64,000 nt of DNA from Methanobacteriota archaeon (GCA_002722735.1 PBMR01000005.1:1-64000); one strand, 5' to 3'; counted from the stretch's first letter, positions 36,939-48,122 are shown. The notes: generated by a model from the letters alone, not told the origin. Numbers and translations: made by a program.

Positions 36939-39013
36939 TCTTCCGCCTCGTAGTTATCGAATAGTGTAGGCTGCACCTGCTCCGTGGGTTCTGTTGCGGG
37001 GTCGGGGGAATTATGCTCGGCCCGGTCGCTTAGGTGACCCATCGTTTCTGTCTGCTGCTCCAACTCCAATTCAGCAGCAGCCAGAGCCTCAGTCTTGCGC
37101 AGCTCATCTAGCAGCTTCTCGTCAATCTTCGTCGCACCAATAACCTCGCCATTACCCCTGTAGAAAACGTCGACCTCGGACCATTCGCCCTTGGTTAGGC
37201 CAGAAACAGTGAAGAAAATGGTCGTAGATGAACCAGGATTCAAGGTGTCTAACCTCCACGCCCACAGGCCCTTGGCCTCCTTCCTGCCCCCCAATGCGTT
37301 CTCATCAATCCTAACGCCATCTTCCTCAGGCCACTTAGCGAGAATCGTGTAAGCACGCGCTCTGGCGGTGTAGTTGTACACCGTGATTGAGCATATTGCA
37401 AGCTTTCGCTCATCGTCCCAATCAAGCTCCTCCTCGCAGAATACCGCATCCATGATCTTCGTGATCACTGGGGCGAGATCGGGCTCTTCCCTTGACAGCA
37501 ACTGCGATGACTTCCTGGAAATCTCAGGAAGAATGATGTTGATCAGCTCGAACTTCTCCCGAGCCTTCTTCCTCTGTGAGTTCTTCTTCAGGTGATTCTT
37601 GAGACCCCTGCCTACCTCCAGCATCGCCAAGCGAATCTCCTCGAACACCTCCTCATTGTCGGCCACTGCCTCCTTTGCTTCGCTAGTGAACTGTACATTC
37701 GTGGAGGCAAGGTGGACGAGTACTGCAGCAGGCCCCTTTGGAATCCCACGACCGCCTGGGTGTTCCAACCCATACCGCTTCCAATCGACCGCTTCCAGAG
37801 CTTTGGTGAGTAGGCAACCGCCCTGTTGGTACATCAGTGGGACACGATTGGCGAACCGTAGGACCTCGATTGGTCCCTCGGCACTGAGGTTCCCACCAAA
37901 CACTAGGCCGACTTCAATCTGGAACGGGTTGCCATTGCTCACCTTGGGATTACGTGTGATAGTGGAGGCAAACCGGGAATCGATGGCCTTTGAGAGCCCC
38001 TTCTTGATTAGCAGATCTTCGATGGGAGACAGGCAGTCGGTGGGAGGTGCGAGCAGTTTGACCTTCTGGAAGGCGGAGACCATCTCCTGGGCCTCTTCTG
38101 CCCTAATTCGTCTGGGCGTTCTACCCTCATCTATGCCCGCTGCGGCTAGGATATCACGTGCTGCGCGCATGCTCACACCCGAGAAATTGTGTCGTAGGAA
38201 AGACGTCATCTTCCGCTCCTCTGCCTCACGGAGCAGCCTTTGGAGTGAACCGAGGTGAATTCCATGAGGATGAGGCTTGATCTCACTGACCTCCCGCGGG
38301 AGCTTCTCGGTGGTCCTCGCCCAGTTCCCCTCCTCAATCATCTCGCCATTCCTGTCGCGGACCACTAGGGAGATGCTAGCGTGTGGATTCACTATGGATG
38401 TCATTCTGAGATACTGGTGCACGGACTGGCGCCCACGCTGGTACTTAGCCCTCATCACAGTCCTTATTCTCAGACCGTGCAACACAGGATCGCCTGTGAG
38501 GTCGTCAAGCCATATTTCACGGCGCTCCCCCGACTTAGTGGCCCTATTCTTCCTTGTGTCTATTCCTAGTTCAACATATACGGCAGAGGAGTCGCTGCCA
38601 ATCTTCGAGATCACTTGAGTCTTCGATCCGGCGGTTAATTGGCTGTACATCACGACACCAGTGATGCCTATGCCCTGCTGCCCTCTAGTCTGTCGGATTG
38701 CGTGGAAGCGCGAGCCGAGTAGGAACTTTCCGAAAACATTCTCGATGTCATTCCGAGGGATTCCTGGCCCGTTGTCCTGAGTGATGAGTTCGATCCGGTC
38801 GCCTTTCAGACGATTTATCTCGACTCTGATTTCGGGAAGAATACGAGTCTCCTCGCAGGCATCCAGAGAGTTGTCCACAGCCTCTTTCACGGCCGTGATA
38901 ATGGATCTCTGTAGCGTGTCGAAGCCTAGAAAGTGCTTGTTCTTCTCGAAGAACTCGCTTATGGAAATCTGTTTCTGCTTGTTCGAAAACTGTTCTGAGG
39001 TCTCCACGCGCAT
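36935..39013 (-). CDS. top6B: DNA topoisomerase VI subunit B (GHKL ATPase)
   Basis: ISISEFFEKNKHFLGFDTLQRSIITAVKEAVDNSLDACEE, QDNGPGIP, KFLLGSRFHAIRQTRGQQGIGITGVVMYSQLT; 4-nt overlap with top6A. Confidence 0.97.
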   Translation of the reverse strand: MRVETSEQFSNKQKQISISEFFEKNKHFLGFDTLQRSIITAVKEAVDNSLDACEETRILPEIRVEINRLKGDRIELITQDNGPGIPRNDIENVFGKFLLGSRFHAIRQTRGQQGIGITGVVMYSQLTAGSKTQVISKIGSDSSAVYVELGIDTRKNRATKSGERREIWLDDLTGDPVLHGLRIRTVMRAKYQRGRQSVHQYLRMTSIVNPHASISLVVRDRNGEMIEEGNWARTTEKLPREVSEIKPHPHGIHLGSLQRLLREAEERKMTSFLRHNFSGVSMRAARDILAAAGIDEGRTPRRIRAEEAQEMVSAFQKVKLLAPPTDCLSPIEDLLIKKGLSKAIDSRFASTITRNPKVSNGNPFQIEVGLVFGGNLSAEGPIEVLRFANRVPLMYQQGGCLLTKALEAVDWKRYGLEHPGGRGIPKGPAAVLVHLASTNVQFTSEAKEAVADNEEVFEEIRLAMLEVGRGLKNHLKKNSQRKKAREKFELINIILPEISRKSSQLLSREEPDLAPVITKIMDAVFCEEELDWDDERKLAICSITVYNYTARARAYTILAKWPEEDGVRIDENALGGRKEAKGLWAWRLDTLNPGSSTTIFFTVSGLTKGEWSEVDVFYRGNGEVIGATKIDEKLLDELRKTEALAAAELELEQQTETMGHLSDRAEHNSPDPATEPTEQVQPTLFDNYEAEE

Positions 39014-39126
39014 CCCTCCATCAAGTCCTCCAATGTCCTGATGACAAAGGGCTTGCTTTGGTAGCCCCACTCGGCTCGCCGACCGCTCTTGAACAATCCC
39101 CCAATCAATGGCTTGGAGAAGCAGAA

Positions 39127-41121
39127 TCAGGAGAATACTTCTGGATGCCACGCGGTAATCTTGCCCACGAATGCACTGGTCATCACGGTCAGTGGACTAG
39201 CGAGATAGAGTCTGCCTGGCCCCGAGCGTCCCTGGAAGTTGCGATTGATCGCAGAGATACTGACCTGACCGGGCTCATCACTAATTCCCGGCCCAGCACC
39301 GATGCACGCCCCACAACCGGGGTCGATCAGCATCACGCCAGCGCGCTCAAACAAATCGATCCACCCCATCCGGGCTGAGAGGTCCTTGACTGACTTGGAG
39401 CCAAACTGGATGTAACAGTCAACATCTGAGGGTATTGTCAATCCCGCGTCTAGGGCCGCCTTGGTCACCATGGCATAGTAGGAGAAGTCATCTTCCTTTC
39501 CTGCAGTGCATGAGCCGGCGTAGGCGATGTCGATGACCACTTCACCGATCTCGTCGATGTACGCTCCGTTGGTCGGGTCGGAGGGGATTCCCTTGTCGGG
39601 TTCACCCGGGTGAGCGACCATCGGACGAATCTCTGTTAGGTCGATTGTGTGAACACCCCCACCATAAGCTGCTCCTTCGTCAGGCAGTACGAATTGCGCC
39701 CTGATAGATTCCTCGTCGAGGTCGTTGCGACGTGCCAGCAACCACTCGACAGTTAGGTCGTCTGGCTCGCAGATACCCGTCTTAGCACTGCATTCCGTTG
39801 CCATGTTGCACAGTGTCGCCCGCTCGTCCATTGACAGGCTGGCTAGGCCGGGTCCACCGAACTCCATGCTACAATCCAGCGTCTTGGACCTAGCCGCATA
39901 GATCCAGAGGATATGCAGAATGACGTCCTTGGCCGTGCAACCAGGCCCCAGTTCACCGACCAAATCGAAGCGTATGCTCTCAGGCACACTGACGAAAGCG
40001 AACTGGTTGTGGACTAGGTTGGCATACTCGGTGGAACCGACGCCATAGGCTAGGGCATTGGACGCCCCGCCCATGCAGGTATGAGAGTCAGTGGCTTGAA
40101 TGAAGTCACCAACGTCGATGAACTCCTCACGTGCCACTTGGTGGCAAATTCCAGGGCTGATGCTGTCGATCGCCGAGTAGTCGCGCACGCCGGTACGTTC
40201 TTGGAATTCTCTCTGCATATCCCGCAGAGTCTGGATTTTCTCAACGAAGCGTCCGAAGCGAGGAACCTCGGTCGCGTACAGAAGATGATCCTCGAACACA
40301 GCGAACTTCGACGGGTTAGGCAAGGAGTAGTCCTCGCCATATTCCTGTAGGAGGAAGGTGTGGACTTGCGCGGTCGTGAACTCGTGGGTGTAGCCACCAT
40401 CGACTTGAGCCAGTACCGCATCACCCGGTTTGACGCAACCGCTCCCACCATTGGCTCCCAGCAGCTTGTTGGAAATCAACTTCTCGACCATTGTCATCGC
40501 CCTTCCCCCCGTCTCCACTCGTGGCAGATCGATGTCTCCCTCCTGGAGTCGTTTGGCAAACGGCAGGATCCCTCCGCTCTCAAGGATTAATCGGCTAATC
40601 GAATCGTATTTCGAGGTGAACTCCGACAATCTGATGCTCTCTCCGTCCTGCAGCCTTCGCAGAACAGAATGATCTGCCATCAATTGGCCGAGATTCAGAT
40701 TATTACGCTCGTGTATTGGTGCGAAGGATGACGCTATCACAATGCGTATCCCAGACCACCGCTCGCACTGTGGAGCCGTCTCACGGCTCGAGCCGGTGCC
40801 CTTCCGGTGTCCGGAGACAATGACCTCAAAGCCCCCGTCCAAAAGTGCCCGCGGCTCGAAGACACGCCGCCCTTCGTGAACTAGACCCGCGTAGGCATCC
40901 TCTGCGATGGCAGCCGGATCATGGTCGAAGCATACCCAAGCTGGCGTCATTACGTCGGTGTTGATGTCATCGAGCAAGTCATCTACCGATAGGTCCTCCA
41001 TCTGGAGATCTAAACCGTCATACAGTTGCTTGCGAATCAAGTCGAGATCCTTGGTCAGGAAGAGGACGCGTTTGCCCGGTGACAGAGCCACGCGTTCGGG
41101 GGGCCAACCAACATCCTCCAT
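39127..41121 (-). CDS. Aconitase/isopropylmalate-dehydratase-superfamily hydro-lyase, swivel domain fused N-terminal to the Fe-S catalytic domains
   Basis: GHRKGTGSSRETAPQCERW + IVIASSFAPIHERNNLNLG (swivel, LeuD-like) precedes DSHTCMGGASNALAYGVG, YAGSCTAGKEDD, DPGCGACIGAGPGI, SAINRNFQGRSGPG (Fe-S ligands). Confidence 0.88.
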   Translation of the reverse strand: MEDVGWPPERVALSPGKRVLFLTKDLDLIRKQLYDGLDLQMEDLSVDDLLDDINTDVMTPAWVCFDHDPAAIAEDAYAGLVHEGRRVFEPRALLDGGFEVIVSGHRKGTGSSRETAPQCERWSGIRIVIASSFAPIHERNNLNLGQLMADHSVLRRLQDGESIRLSEFTSKYDSISRLILESGGILPFAKRLQEGDIDLPRVETGGRAMTMVEKLISNKLLGANGGSGCVKPGDAVLAQVDGGYTHEFTTAQVHTFLLQEYGEDYSLPNPSKFAVFEDHLLYATEVPRFGRFVEKIQTLRDMQREFQERTGVRDYSAIDSISPGICHQVAREEFIDVGDFIQATDSHTCMGGASNALAYGVGSTEYANLVHNQFAFVSVPESIRFDLVGELGPGCTAKDVILHILWIYAARSKTLDCSMEFGGPGLASLSMDERATLCNMATECSAKTGICEPDDLTVEWLLARRNDLDEESIRAQFVLPDEGAAYGGGVHTIDLTEIRPMVAHPGEPDKGIPSDPTNGAYIDEIGEVVIDIAYAGSCTAGKEDDFSYYAMVTKAALDAGLTIPSDVDCYIQFGSKSVKDLSARMGWIDLFERAGVMLIDPGCGACIGAGPGISDEPGQVSISAINRNFQGRSGPGRLYLASPLTVMTSAFVGKITAWHPEVFS

Positions 41122-41288
41122 AGTACACTTCCCCATTCTGTGCTACGGTCGCACCGTATATCACGATTCTCGCATTGGCTTGATGCACAATAGCCGAATT
41201 ATTGGGAGAAATTCCTCTGACCTATTAGACTTAAATAGGTAGTCATTTGGGAATTCAATGCCTTTCATGCGAAAGGGGGGGAGGATGT

Positions 41289-42212
41289 ATGTCATATCTC
41301 GTTGAAGACACAGTGAAGTGCGATGAGTGCGGAAGCCGAAATCTGAGCAAGGATGAATCAAGGGGTGAGGTCGTTTGCGACGATTGCGGCCTAGTTCTCG
41401 AGGAGAAAGTAATCGACCAAGGAGCAGAGTGGCGGGTCTTCAGCCCAGAGCAGGGCGATCAGCGTGCACGTACAGGTGCTCCCATGACAGTGATGCTCCA
41501 TGACAAGGGACTATCCACTGATATTGATTGGCAGAACAAGGACTACTCCGGGAAATCGATTTCCAGCCGGTACCGCAGCCAGTTCTACAGGATGAGGAAG
41601 TGGCAGAAGCGCTCCCGAGTCAGCAACGCAACGGAACGCAACAAGGCAATGGCGCTCGCCGAGCTGGACAGGATGGCCAGCCGTCTCGAGCTGCCCAAGA
41701 CGATCAGAGAGACCGCTGCAGTGACCTACGGCAAAGCCGTGGACGCTAGGTTGATTCGCGGCCGCTCCATCGAGGGCGTGGCTGCTGCCAGCCTATACGC
41801 CGCGTGCAGAATCTGCGAGAACCCGAGGACTCTCGACGAGATTGGCGAGGCGAGCAGGACTGGCCGCAAGGAAATCGGTCGCACCTATCGCTTCATGGTC
41901 CGCGAGTTGAGGATGAAGATACCACCAACCAAGCCCGAGGACTACATCCCCCGCTTCTGCTCCGGCCTCGACCTCGACGCGGAGGTCCAAGCCAAGGCAT
42001 ACGAGCTGATAGCCGCCGCTCAGGAGAAGGAACTCACCAGTGGGCGTGGTCCGACTGGTATCGCCGCCTCAATCATCTACATCGCGAGCGTTCTCTGCGG
42101 CAAGCGCAGAACCCAGCGAGAGGTCGCTGAAGTTGCTGGTGTGACCGAAGTCACCATCAGGAACCGGTACAAGGAACTGATTCAGAACCTGAACATCGAA
42201 CTCGAGATTTGA
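41289..42212 (+). CDS. tfb: Transcription initiation factor IIB (TFB)
   Basis: Zn ribbon [26 protein letters not shown] plus two cyclin-fold repeats ([30 protein letters not shown]). Confidence 0.97.
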   Translation: MSYLVEDTVKCDECGSRNLSKDESRGEVVCDDCGLVLEEKVIDQGAEWRVFSPEQGDQRARTGAPMTVMLHDKGLSTDIDWQNKDYSGKSISSRYRSQFYRMRKWQKRSRVSNATERNKAMALAELDRMASRLELPKTIRETAAVTYGKAVDARLIRGRSIEGVAAASLYAACRICENPRTLDEIGEASRTGRKEIGRTYRFMVRELRMKIPPTKPEDYIPRFCSGLDLDAEVQAKAYELIAAAQEKELTSGRGPTGIAASIIYIASVLCGKRRTQREVAEVAGVTEVTIRNRYKELIQNLNIELEI

Positions 42213-42220
42213 GATTCGAA

Positions 42221-45200
42221 TCAGGAGCACCCAGTAGTTGCACCGCACTCGTTGCATTTCAGGCAGGTTCCGTTTCGAACCATTTGGCTGCCACCGCAGT
42301 CATCGCAGATGTCACCGGTGAAACCACGCTCTTTGGCGGCTAGGCGTGCTCGCGTCTCTAGACTTCCCAGAGGGGTGACGGAAGCTTCTAGAGTCATCTG
42401 AACATCCCTCTTCTCGCCTTGGCTTCGGACCAGACCGATATCGGAAATCTCAGGCTTGCTGATGGAGAACTGGTCGAGGTCCTCCACTGCTACATGAGCT
42501 AGGTCGTCCCTGCCTGCGTATTCTATGGCCAGCTCTCGGAATACCCAGTCAACAATGCTCGAGGACATCTTGACCCGGCCGCTACCGCCTTCGATCATCC
42601 CGCTCGGCTCGAACTTGGAGAATATGAACGACTTCACGAAGGCATCTATTGGCACCCCGTGTTGCAGTCCTATGGATACGGCTATGGCGAACTGGGACAG
42701 CATGGCCCTCCAAGCTGCCCCTTCCTTCGATGTTAGGAGAAATATCTCCCCGACCTTGCCATCCGGGTACTCCCCGGTAATCAGACGAACGCTGTGCCCA
42801 CCGACTTTGGCCTTGATGTTCTCTGACTTCTTCCTATTCGGGAGGGGACGCCTGATTGCGATGTAATCCTTGACGAAGGCCTCGGCCACCGGTTTGGCCA
42901 TCGGTTCGGGGAGGGGCAATGCCTCGACGGTCTCTTCGATCATTCTTCCTACAACCGCCCCTTCGTCTTCTTCCGTGAGTTCTGGGGTATCCACGAGTTG
43001 GTTCATCAGAGGCTGAGACAGCTTGCTTCCATCCCGGTAAACCGCGCAGGCCTTGTTCATCGTCGTGTGACTCAGGTTGTAGGCATCCCTGACGTCCTCA
43101 ACAGTTGAGTTGGATGGCATGTTGATGGTCTTGGATATCGCTCCCGAGATGAACGGTTGCGCTGCAGCCATCATCTTCACGTGAGCCGGCCAAGCAATCG
43201 ATCTCTTCCCATACTTGCCGCAGGGTGTGGCGCAGTCAAAGACTGCCAGATGCTCATCCTTCAGTCCGGGCGCACCCTCAATAGTGTTGTAACCGAAGAT
43301 GTGGACGTTGGCCGCATCAATCTCTTCGGAAGTGAAACCGAGGGAGCCCAAGGTGTCGAAGAACGGATCCTCAAACTGTGATTCCGACATTCCGAGGGAT
43401 TCAGTGCAGAGTTCCTTTCCGATAATCGAGGGAGAGAAAGCGGAGCGGAGATCGAACACGTCACTCAACTTGCTGTCTATTGTCTTCAGGCTCTTTGAGG
43501 TGAAACCGACATCCTTCAGGCGCTCTACGGAGAGAGTTGGACAGCCACTCAGGTGACCGGATCCCATGATGTATTCCTCAATCGCATTGGTCTGGCTATC
43601 TGAGTAACCGAGCCGACGCAGTGCATTCGGCACGCCCTTGTTGATGATTCTCAGAGAACCGCCACCGGCTAGGGTCTTGAACTGGACCAACGAGTACTGG
43701 GGCTCCACCCCCGTGGTGTCCGCACCCATCACTAGGCCGATGGTTCCCGTTGGAGCGATGACCGTGGTCTGCGCGTTGCGGTAGCCGTGCTCCTCCCCCT
43801 GCCTAACCGCACGGTCCCAGGAGCCGCGGGCTGCATCGAGTAGATCCTGGGGGCACTTCTTGGCATTGATTCCCATGGGGGGAACGGTTAGCCCCTCGTA
43901 TTCCTCTACCGAGGATTCGTAGGCCGCGCGCCGGTGGTTGCGCATCACCCTCAGCATGTCCTGGGCATTCCTCTCGTAGTCGGGGAACGCTCCCAGGACG
44001 GAAGCCATCTCTGCACTGGTGGCATAGCTTTCTCCACACATGATGGAGGTGATGGCTCCGCATATGGCGTAGGCCCTCTCGTCATCATAGGGGATTCCCA
44101 TGTGCATCAGCAGCGAGCCTATGTTGCAATATCCGAGCCCGAGGGTCCTGTACTCGTATGACTTCCGAGTGATTGACTCAGAAGGGAACTGTGCCATGAG
44201 TACGCTGATCTCCAGTGTTGTGGTCCACAGGCGAACGCTATGACGGAAATCCTCGATTCGGAAGGTGTGTGCATCGAGATCGTAGTAGTGGAGGAGATTG
44301 ATGCTCGCAAGATTGCACGCGGTATCATCGAGGAACATATATTCCGAACATGGATTAGAACCGTTGATTCGGCCCGCGGTCGGGCATGTGTGCCACTCGT
44401 TGATCGTGGTGTCGAACTGAACCCCGGGATCGGCACACGCCCAAGCTGTGTAGGCAATCTTGTCCCAGAGCGCATTTGCATCGAGGGTTCTGCAAGGCAC
44501 GGGCCCCCTATTCTCTGCCCCTGCTGCCTCCTTCTCGGTTCGCCAGAACAGATCCCACTCCCCGTTTGCTTTGACAGCGTCCATGAAGGTGTTGGGAACG
44601 CGTACGGAGTTGTTGCTGTTCTGACCCGAGACCGTCATGTAGGCCTCTCCTTGCCAATCGGTGTCGAGCACTTCGAATTCGACGCCCTTCCACCCCTGCT
44701 TTGCGAGGTCGACAATCCTCTGGATATGCGCTTGGGGAACGCTGTCTTTAATTGCCCCCACCATCGCTCTGCGAAGCCCTAGATTGGTTCGTTGGTCAAA
44801 CCTCCCCCCATCGTCGCCGTGCCCCCAAATCGCATCCATTAGAGAGTTAGCATGCTTCTGCAGAATCGTACTCCCAATCACCAACGCAGATACCTTCTCC
44901 TCCTCGCTCGGCTTCCAGTCGATGTACTCCTCGATGTCGGGATGGTCCAAATCCAGTGTGACCATCTTCGCAGCGCGCCTCGTAGTCCCACCAGATTTGA
45001 TTGCTCCGGCTGCCCGATCCCCTATTTTGAGGAAGGACAGCAGACCGCTTGATGACCCACCACCCGAAAGGGGCTCCCCAGCGCCCCTGATATTGGAGAA
45101 GTTCGAACCTGTGCCCGACCCGTACTTGAATAGCAGAGCCTCACGGCTCCACAGTCCCATTATGGAGTCCGAACCACCAACGAGTGAGTCCGAAACCGAC

Positions 45201-45856
45201 TGGATGAAGCAGGCATGGGGCTGGGGGCGCTCGTAAGCATTGGCCGAGTAGCCCAACTCCTCGGTAACGGGGTCGACGTAGCTGTGACCTTGGGCCGGCC
45301 CCTCTATGCCATAGGCCCAGTGGAGGCCTGTGTTGAACCACTGGGGGCTGTTGGGTGCTGAGCGCTGGCTCGCAATCAGGTAGCACATCTCATCGAAGTA
45401 GGCGCGAGCATCGGCCTCGCTTGCGAAGTAGCCGTACTTCCAGCCCCAGTAGGTCCAGGTTCCTGCAAGTCGACGGAAGAGTTGTCTTCCATCTGCCTCA
45501 CCACCCATTCTTTGTTCGGCATCAACTGTCTGAAGCCTCTCGTGGTCTGCCTCACTTCGCTGTAGCCAGACGGGCACCCCTTCTTCAGGCACCTTCCGAA
45601 GTACCTTCGGAACGCCCGCCTTGCGTAGATACTTCTGGGCGCATACCTTTCCTGGTATTCCTGAGAATCCGGAAGGTAGTTTCACGCCCTCGATCGAGTC
45701 AGCCATTGACCCGTCCGGATTACGGATCTCGACATCCATCTCAATCCACTCGAATGAATCGAACGGATCCTCACCGACCGATGTAAAGCGCCGCTCAATG
45801 ACAAGCCCGCTCTCTGCTTCGGTGACGCTGTCGGAAGCACTCACCTTTGTCTGCAT
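42221..45856 (-). CDS. nrdJ: Class II (adenosylcobalamin-dependent) ribonucleoside-diphosphate reductase
   Basis: SPQWFNTGLHWAYG, FLKIGDRAAGAIKSGGTTRRAAKMV, NPCSEYMFLDDTACNLASINL, APTGTIGLVMGADTTGVEP, SKTINMPSNSTVEDV, C-terminal CDDCGGSQMVRNGTCLKCNECGATTGCS. Confidence 0.95.
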   Translation of the reverse strand: MQTKVSASDSVTEAESGLVIERRFTSVGEDPFDSFEWIEMDVEIRNPDGSMADSIEGVKLPSGFSGIPGKVCAQKYLRKAGVPKVLRKVPEEGVPVWLQRSEADHERLQTVDAEQRMGGEADGRQLFRRLAGTWTYWGWKYGYFASEADARAYFDEMCYLIASQRSAPNSPQWFNTGLHWAYGIEGPAQGHSYVDPVTEELGYSANAYERPQPHACFIQSVSDSLVGGSDSIMGLWSREALLFKYGSGTGSNFSNIRGAGEPLSGGGSSSGLLSFLKIGDRAAGAIKSGGTTRRAAKMVTLDLDHPDIEEYIDWKPSEEEKVSALVIGSTILQKHANSLMDAIWGHGDDGGRFDQRTNLGLRRAMVGAIKDSVPQAHIQRIVDLAKQGWKGVEFEVLDTDWQGEAYMTVSGQNSNNSVRVPNTFMDAVKANGEWDLFWRTEKEAAGAENRGPVPCRTLDANALWDKIAYTAWACADPGVQFDTTINEWHTCPTAGRINGSNPCSEYMFLDDTACNLASINLLHYYDLDAHTFRIEDFRHSVRLWTTTLEISVLMAQFPSESITRKSYEYRTLGLGYCNIGSLLMHMGIPYDDERAYAICGAITSIMCGESYATSAEMASVLGAFPDYERNAQDMLRVMRNHRRAAYESSVEEYEGLTVPPMGINAKKCPQDLLDAARGSWDRAVRQGEEHGYRNAQTTVIAPTGTIGLVMGADTTGVEPQYSLVQFKTLAGGGSLRIINKGVPNALRRLGYSDSQTNAIEEYIMGSGHLSGCPTLSVERLKDVGFTSKSLKTIDSKLSDVFDLRSAFSPSIIGKELCTESLGMSESQFEDPFFDTLGSLGFTSEEIDAANVHIFGYNTIEGAPGLKDEHLAVFDCATPCGKYGKRSIAWPAHVKMMAAAQPFISGAISKTINMPSNSTVEDVRDAYNLSHTTMNKACAVYRDGSKLSQPLMNQLVDTPELTEEDEGAVVGRMIEETVEALPLPEPMAKPVAEAFVKDYIAIRRPLPNRKKSENIKAKVGGHSVRLITGEYPDGKVGEIFLLTSKEGAAWRAMLSQFAIAVSIGLQHGVPIDAFVKSFIFSKFEPSGMIEGGSGRVKMSSSIVDWVFRELAIEYAGRDDLAHVAVEDLDQFSISKPEISDIGLVRSQGEKRDVQMTLEASVTPLGSLETRARLAAKERGFTGDICDDCGGSQMVRNGTCLKCNECGATTGCS

Positions 45857-46016
45857 CTTACTCTCTCCCGCCACTCGGGGTCAGGATTGGCCCCGCCTCG
45901 TGCAAGGGATTCGCCTTTCCGAATGGGGGGTGTTTAATGATTGAGGATGAAGGGTCGTGGGCAGAGTTGAAAATTACAAAATTGGGAACCAATCCATTTG
46001 TCCAAAAGCAGCCATT

Positions 46017-46406
46017 TCATTCGCGTATGTCAAGGGACCAATTCAGAGTCGCTCCCGAACCGGTGATCATCGCGCCGACGGAGCAGAGCTTCTCATGGCT
46101 CTGCTCGATTATTCGAGTGACTAGCTTATTGGGAACATCTCCTTCAATGACGTATTTCATTCGTATGGCAGTGAAGACGCGGGGTTTCTCCTCCGCCCTA
46201 TCCGCATCCACCTCGACCCACGCAGAGCGCACGTTGCTAATCCGCTCCTTCAGGCCGGCGATAACGTCGATGAACGAGCAAGCAGCGTGGGATATTAGCA
46301 CCATTTGCATCGGTCCGGCATGCTCGTCGCTGTGTATCCCAAAGCTCTTGCCACCGATTTCGCCCTCCATCTCTTCTCCCCCGATCCAACGCACCACGCC
46401 GTCCAT
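46017..46406 (-). CDS. OsmC/YhfA-family protein
   Basis: [24 protein letters not shown] ... [31 protein letters not shown] fits OsmC fold with both Cys positions. Confidence 0.85.
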   Translation of the reverse strand: MDGVVRWIGGEEMEGEIGGKSFGIHSDEHAGPMQMVLISHAACSFIDVIAGLKERISNVRSAWVEVDADRAEEKPRVFTAIRMKYVIEGDVPNKLVTRIIEQSHEKLCSVGAMITGSGATLNWSLDIRE

Positions 46407-46480
46407 ATTGCCTCACAATGGTCGCAGAACATGAGGGTGTTGGCTTCTTGAGTGAGGCATTGGTCCGCGACCTGACCAAG

Positions 46481-47713
46481 ATGTCCCGGAATGCCCCCAT
46501 AACCAAGTCTGAGGACCACCTCAGCGTGCCCGACCATCCCATCATTCACTACATCGAGGGTGATGGTATCGGCATCGACATCACACCAGTGATGATGGCT
46601 GTGGTCGACGCCGCGGTCGAGCGGGCGTACGACGCTGAGCGAGCCATCACCTGGATCGAGGTACTCGCCGGAGAGAAGGCATTCGATGCGACAGGCGAAT
46701 GGCTTCCCGATGAAACCAAGCTAGCGATGCGGGAGGGCTTGGTTTCAATCAAGGGACCGCTAACTACCCCAGTCGGAGGTGGTATACGCAGTCTCAACGT
46801 CGCACTTCGCCAGCAACTGGATCTCTATGCTTGCCTCCGCCCCCTGCGCTGGTTCAAGGGAACCCCCAGCCCCGTCAAGGACCCAGGAGCTGTCAACATG
46901 ACCATCTTCCGCGAGAATAGCGAGGACGTCTATGCGGGCATTGAGTGGGAGGCAGGAAGTGATGAGGTGCAAAAGGTAGTTGAGTTCCTCCAAGAGGAAA
47001 TGGGCGTGGTTGAAATCCGCTTTCCCGACACAGTCGGCATCGGAATCAAACCAATCAGTGAGGAGGGAACGGCTCGAATCGTTCGCGCCGCCATCCAGTA
47101 CGCAATTGATCGCGACAAGGATAGCGTGACGCTGGTCCACAAGGGCAATATCATGAAGTTCACTGAAGGTGGATTTCGCGATTGGGGATACCAATTAGCC
47201 AAAGATGAATTCGGTGCTACCGAGGTGGATGGCGGGCCATGGTGCACGTTGACAAACCCGAGGACGGGCAAGGAGGTCCTGATCAAGGATGTCATCGCCG
47301 ACGCGATGCTCCAGCAACTCCTAACCCGTCCGCGCGAGTACAGTGTGCTGGCCACGACGAACCTCAACGGTGACTACATCTCGGATGCTCTGGCCGCCCA
47401 GGTCGGTGGCATTGGCTTAGCGCCCGGTGCCAACATCAACTACGACACCGGGATCGCCATCTTCGAAGCCACACACGGCACCGCTCCCAAGTATGCCGGA
47501 CAGGACAAGGTCAACCCAGGCTCTTTGATTCTGTCAGCTGTGATGATGCTCCGCTACATGGGCTGGGGAGAGGCTGCCAGACTCATAGTGTCGGGAATGG
47601 AGGGTGCGATTAGTGCTGGCACGGTGACTTATGACCTAGAGCGCCTGATGGATGGTGCTACACTGCTCAAGTGCAGTGAGTTCGGCAAGGCCGTGATAGC
47701 CCATATGGGCTAA
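46481..47713 (+). CDS. icd: NADP-type isocitrate dehydrogenase
   Basis: [85 protein letters not shown]. Confidence 0.95.
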   Translation: MSRNAPITKSEDHLSVPDHPIIHYIEGDGIGIDITPVMMAVVDAAVERAYDAERAITWIEVLAGEKAFDATGEWLPDETKLAMREGLVSIKGPLTTPVGGGIRSLNVALRQQLDLYACLRPLRWFKGTPSPVKDPGAVNMTIFRENSEDVYAGIEWEAGSDEVQKVVEFLQEEMGVVEIRFPDTVGIGIKPISEEGTARIVRAAIQYAIDRDKDSVTLVHKGNIMKFTEGGFRDWGYQLAKDEFGATEVDGGPWCTLTNPRTGKEVLIKDVIADAMLQQLLTRPREYSVLATTNLNGDYISDALAAQVGGIGLAPGANINYDTGIAIFEATHGTAPKYAGQDKVNPGSLILSAVMMLRYMGWGEAARLIVSGMEGAISAGTVTYDLERLMDGATLLKCSEFGKAVIAHMG

Positions 47714-47720
47714 AGTCTGG

Positions 47721-47993
47721 CTATCCGATTCGGATGACCCTGTCACTCGGGCGCACTCTCTCCGGGACTTTGATTCCCACATCATCCCCTGCACCCGCAT
47801 GTCCAACGGATTCCAGCTCAATCTGTATGGACTCCACCACGATCTCGAAGTCAGTAGTCGCTCCGACAATCTTGATTCTATCGCCTACGGAGAGGTCTCC
47901 ATCGAGCTCTAAGGCGGCGACACCGACCTTCCGGAAATAACGATCGACACGGCCGATTTCTTGCTCTGACGTCTTCTCACCTCGATAGTCCAG
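47721..47993 (-). CDS. Small EF-Tu domain II-like (translation elongation factor-like) protein; no ATG/GTG/TTG start available
   Basis: Minus-strand translation LDYRGEKTSEQEIGRVDRYFRKVGVAALELDGDLSVGDRIKIVGATTDFEIVVESIQIELESVGHAGAGDDVGIKVPERVRPSDRVIRIG*; upstream in-frame TGA; only CTG (47993) is available as near-cognate start. Absent from the supplied ORF track. Confidence 0.78.
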   Translation of the reverse strand: MDYRGEKTSEQEIGRVDRYFRKVGVAALELDGDLSVGDRIKIVGATTDFEIVVESIQIELESVGHAGAGDDVGIKVPERVRPSDRVIRIG

Positions 47994-48122
47994 AGTGGCA
48001 GGAGACCATCAAATTACTCTTGATTTGATTAGATGTGCAATTTCACACTCAATGTGTGTGTTGTTACGTGTTGTATCCCGAGATACTCGATGTTTTAATT
48101 AAGTCACAATTTTCGGACTGTT

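Noticed and set aside
48000-48122. AT-rich intergenic region as a replication origin or regulatory RNA
   Set aside because: Only modest AT enrichment and no clear origin-box or RNA structure could be supported; likely just promoter DNA for the thiolase operon.
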